From Actinomycetota bacterium (GTDB lineage Bacteria; Actinomycetota; Acidimicrobiia; IMCC26256; PALSA-610), in the NCBI GenBank assembly GCA_030839005.1, contig JAUZEM010000389.1:1-6266 (forward strand): a stretch of 6,266 bases of DNA. Direction: 5' to 3'. Every line of letters starts with the position of its first letter. Position 1 is the stretch's first letter. This document shows positions 5,359 through 6,266 of this stretch, piece by piece. Under the pieces are notes generated by a model. It was not told where the DNA came from, did not search any database, and saw only the letters and a list, made by a program, of their open reading frames with translations. Position numbers and translations under genes: made by a program.

Positions 5359-6260
5359 CGCTCGCGGCCTCCGATGCTCGAACAACCAAGTAGCGCGACG
5401 AGCGCGAGCTCGACGTGTGACGCGAGCTCGATCGCGCGATCGATGTCGCCGGCTGCGGGTCGCGGGCCGGCGCCGAGCCGCGGTCGATCCTCGACGCGCT
5501 CGCCGTAACGAACCGAGCCGCCGAGCTCGACGCCGAGCGCGCCGGCGAACGCGGCCTCCGCGACTCCCGCGTTGGGCGACGGATGGGCGCCGGCTTGGGT
5601 AACCACCGCGCGCGCGATGAGCGTTGCTCGCCGGGGTCGGACCAGCGCGACCAGGAGGGCGGTGACACGCGCGGGAAGGAAGTTCGCGACGTCGTCGAGT
5701 CGAGCCGCCGACCAGCCGAAGCGCGCGTAGCGCGCCGAACGGTGACCGACCATCGCGTCCATCGTGTTGACCGCCCGATGGACGACCGCACCCGGCGCGC
5801 CGCCCGCGACACCCCAGAACGCCGGCGCGACCACTGCGTCGACACTGTTCTCCGCAAGCGACTCGATTACTGCCGCGGCAATGCCCGACTCGTCGAGCGC
5901 GGCGGGATCGCGCCCGACCAGGGCGGGGAGAAGCGCGCGCGCCCGCGCGAGCTCGCCGGTGCGTAGCTCGTCGCGCACGCGCGTCGCCGCCATCCGCAAC
6001 TCGCGCCCGGCCGACGTGGTCGCGACCGCGATCATCGGTGTGCCCGCCAGCGCACCCGCGGCCGCGCCTACGCCGACACCGATCGCGGTGTACGCGCATC
6101 CGGCCCGGCGGTTGTCGGCGTACACGGCACGCTCGATCCGCTGCATGAGCGAACCGAAGGCCGCGACCGGGTGCACGCGATCGGGCGGCTCGCCGACTGC
6201 GCGGTCGAGCAACAGACCGAGCGCGACCAGTCGCGCCCTTCGCGCAAGGGTGGCGTTCAC
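5355..6260 (-). CDS. cobD: Adenosylcobinamide-phosphate synthase CobD/CbiB (5' end near window edge)
   Basis: A membrane protein of the CobD/CbiB family. It joins aminopropanol (or its phosphate) to adenosylcobyric acid to make adenosylcobinamide (phosphate) in cobalamin nucleotide-loop assembly. The visible 301 residues cover nearly the whole family length (about 300-330). Motifs are LLLDRAVGEPPDRVHPV (16-32), ENSVDAVVAPAFW (137-149), VNTMDAMVGHR (164-174), FGWSAARLDDVANFLPAR (181-198) and HPSPNAGVAEAAFAGALG (226-243). Hydrophobic spans lie at about 10-20, 55-80, 200-208 and 283-292. A GTG at 6260 could be the start, but the two codons before it (Asp, Phe) are also open to the edge, so the true start may lie outside. 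The stop TGA at 5355-5357 overlaps the next gene's ATG by 4 nt. Confidence 0.93.
   Translation of the reverse strand: MNATLARRARLVALGLLLDRAVGEPPDRVHPVAAFGSLMQRIERAVYADNRRAGCAYTAIGVGVGAAAGALAGTPMIAVATTSAGRELRMAATRVRDELRTGELARARALLPALVGRDPAALDESGIAAAVIESLAENSVDAVVAPAFWGVAGGAPGAVVHRAVNTMDAMVGHRSARYARFGWSAARLDDVANFLPARVTALLVALVRPRRATLIARAVVTQAGAHPSPNAGVAEAAFAGALGVELGGSVRYGERVEDRPRLGAGPRPAAGDIDRAIELASHVELALVALLGCSSIGGRER
5368..5372 (-). promoter_or_regulatory. Ribosome-binding site deciding the HAD-CobT start
   Basis: GGAGG on the minus strand lies inside the end of cobD, 9 nt before the ATG at 5358. It supports initiation at the HAD domain and coupled translation with cobD. The internal CobT-only ATG at 4923 is preceded only by GC-alternating sequence. 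Confidence 0.75.
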
Positions 6261-6266
6261 GAAGTC

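Noticed and set aside
5359..6099. Open frame continuing upstream of the HAD domain, up to a 741-residue protein
   Set aside because: The extra 247 codons lie out of frame over cobD and read as Arg/Ala-rich low-complexity sequence. The ATG at 5358 has a strong Shine-Dalgarno and the ATGA overlap.

Overview
The window is GC-rich with strongly G/C-ending codons. It carries an actinobacterial-type aconitase and an aerobic-type cobalamin gene pair. I infer a high-GC Actinomycetota genome, perhaps of the Acidimicrobiia/Thermoleophilia kind; this rests on base composition and protein style only. I see no sign of a prophage, insertion sequence, CRISPR array, tRNA or rRNA.

Layout. (1) Positions 2-643 (+) hold the C-terminal domain of aconitase A, cut by the left edge. 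(2) Convergent to it, on the minus strand, is a compact three-gene run read right to left: a PAP2-type membrane phosphatase (3186->2491), a Gfo/Idh/MocA oxidoreductase (2447->1371) and a CMP/guanine-deaminase-fold zinc deaminase (1361->705). A 41-bp-period tandem repeat lies at the PAP2/oxidoreductase junction. It supplies the last residues and stop codon of PAP2 as well as the leader and ribosome-binding site of the oxidoreductase. (3) Positions 3187-3873 are about 690 bp without a convincing gene. The middle of this gap (about 3319-3544) is dense in perfect inverted repeats. (4) On the minus strand at the right edge are cobD (6260->5355, possibly cut at its 5' end) and, overlapping it by ATGA, a 494-codon gene. 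That gene fuses an N-terminal HAD-type hydrolase domain to a complete CobT.

How the genes fit together. CobD makes adenosylcobinamide phosphate, the corrin side of the nucleotide loop. CobT makes alpha-ribazole 5'-phosphate, the lower-ligand side. A phosphatase is needed late in the same branch, so a phosphatase-fold domain fused in frame to CobT and translationally coupled to CobD is suggestive. However, its motif I lacks the usual second aspartate, so activity is not assured. The PAP2-oxidoreductase-deaminase run is probably co-transcribed but does not form a pathway I recognise.

The observations most worth a second look are the HAD-CobT fusion, the tandemly duplicated leader/terminal repeat at 2445-2530, and the orphan palindrome cluster at 3319-3544.
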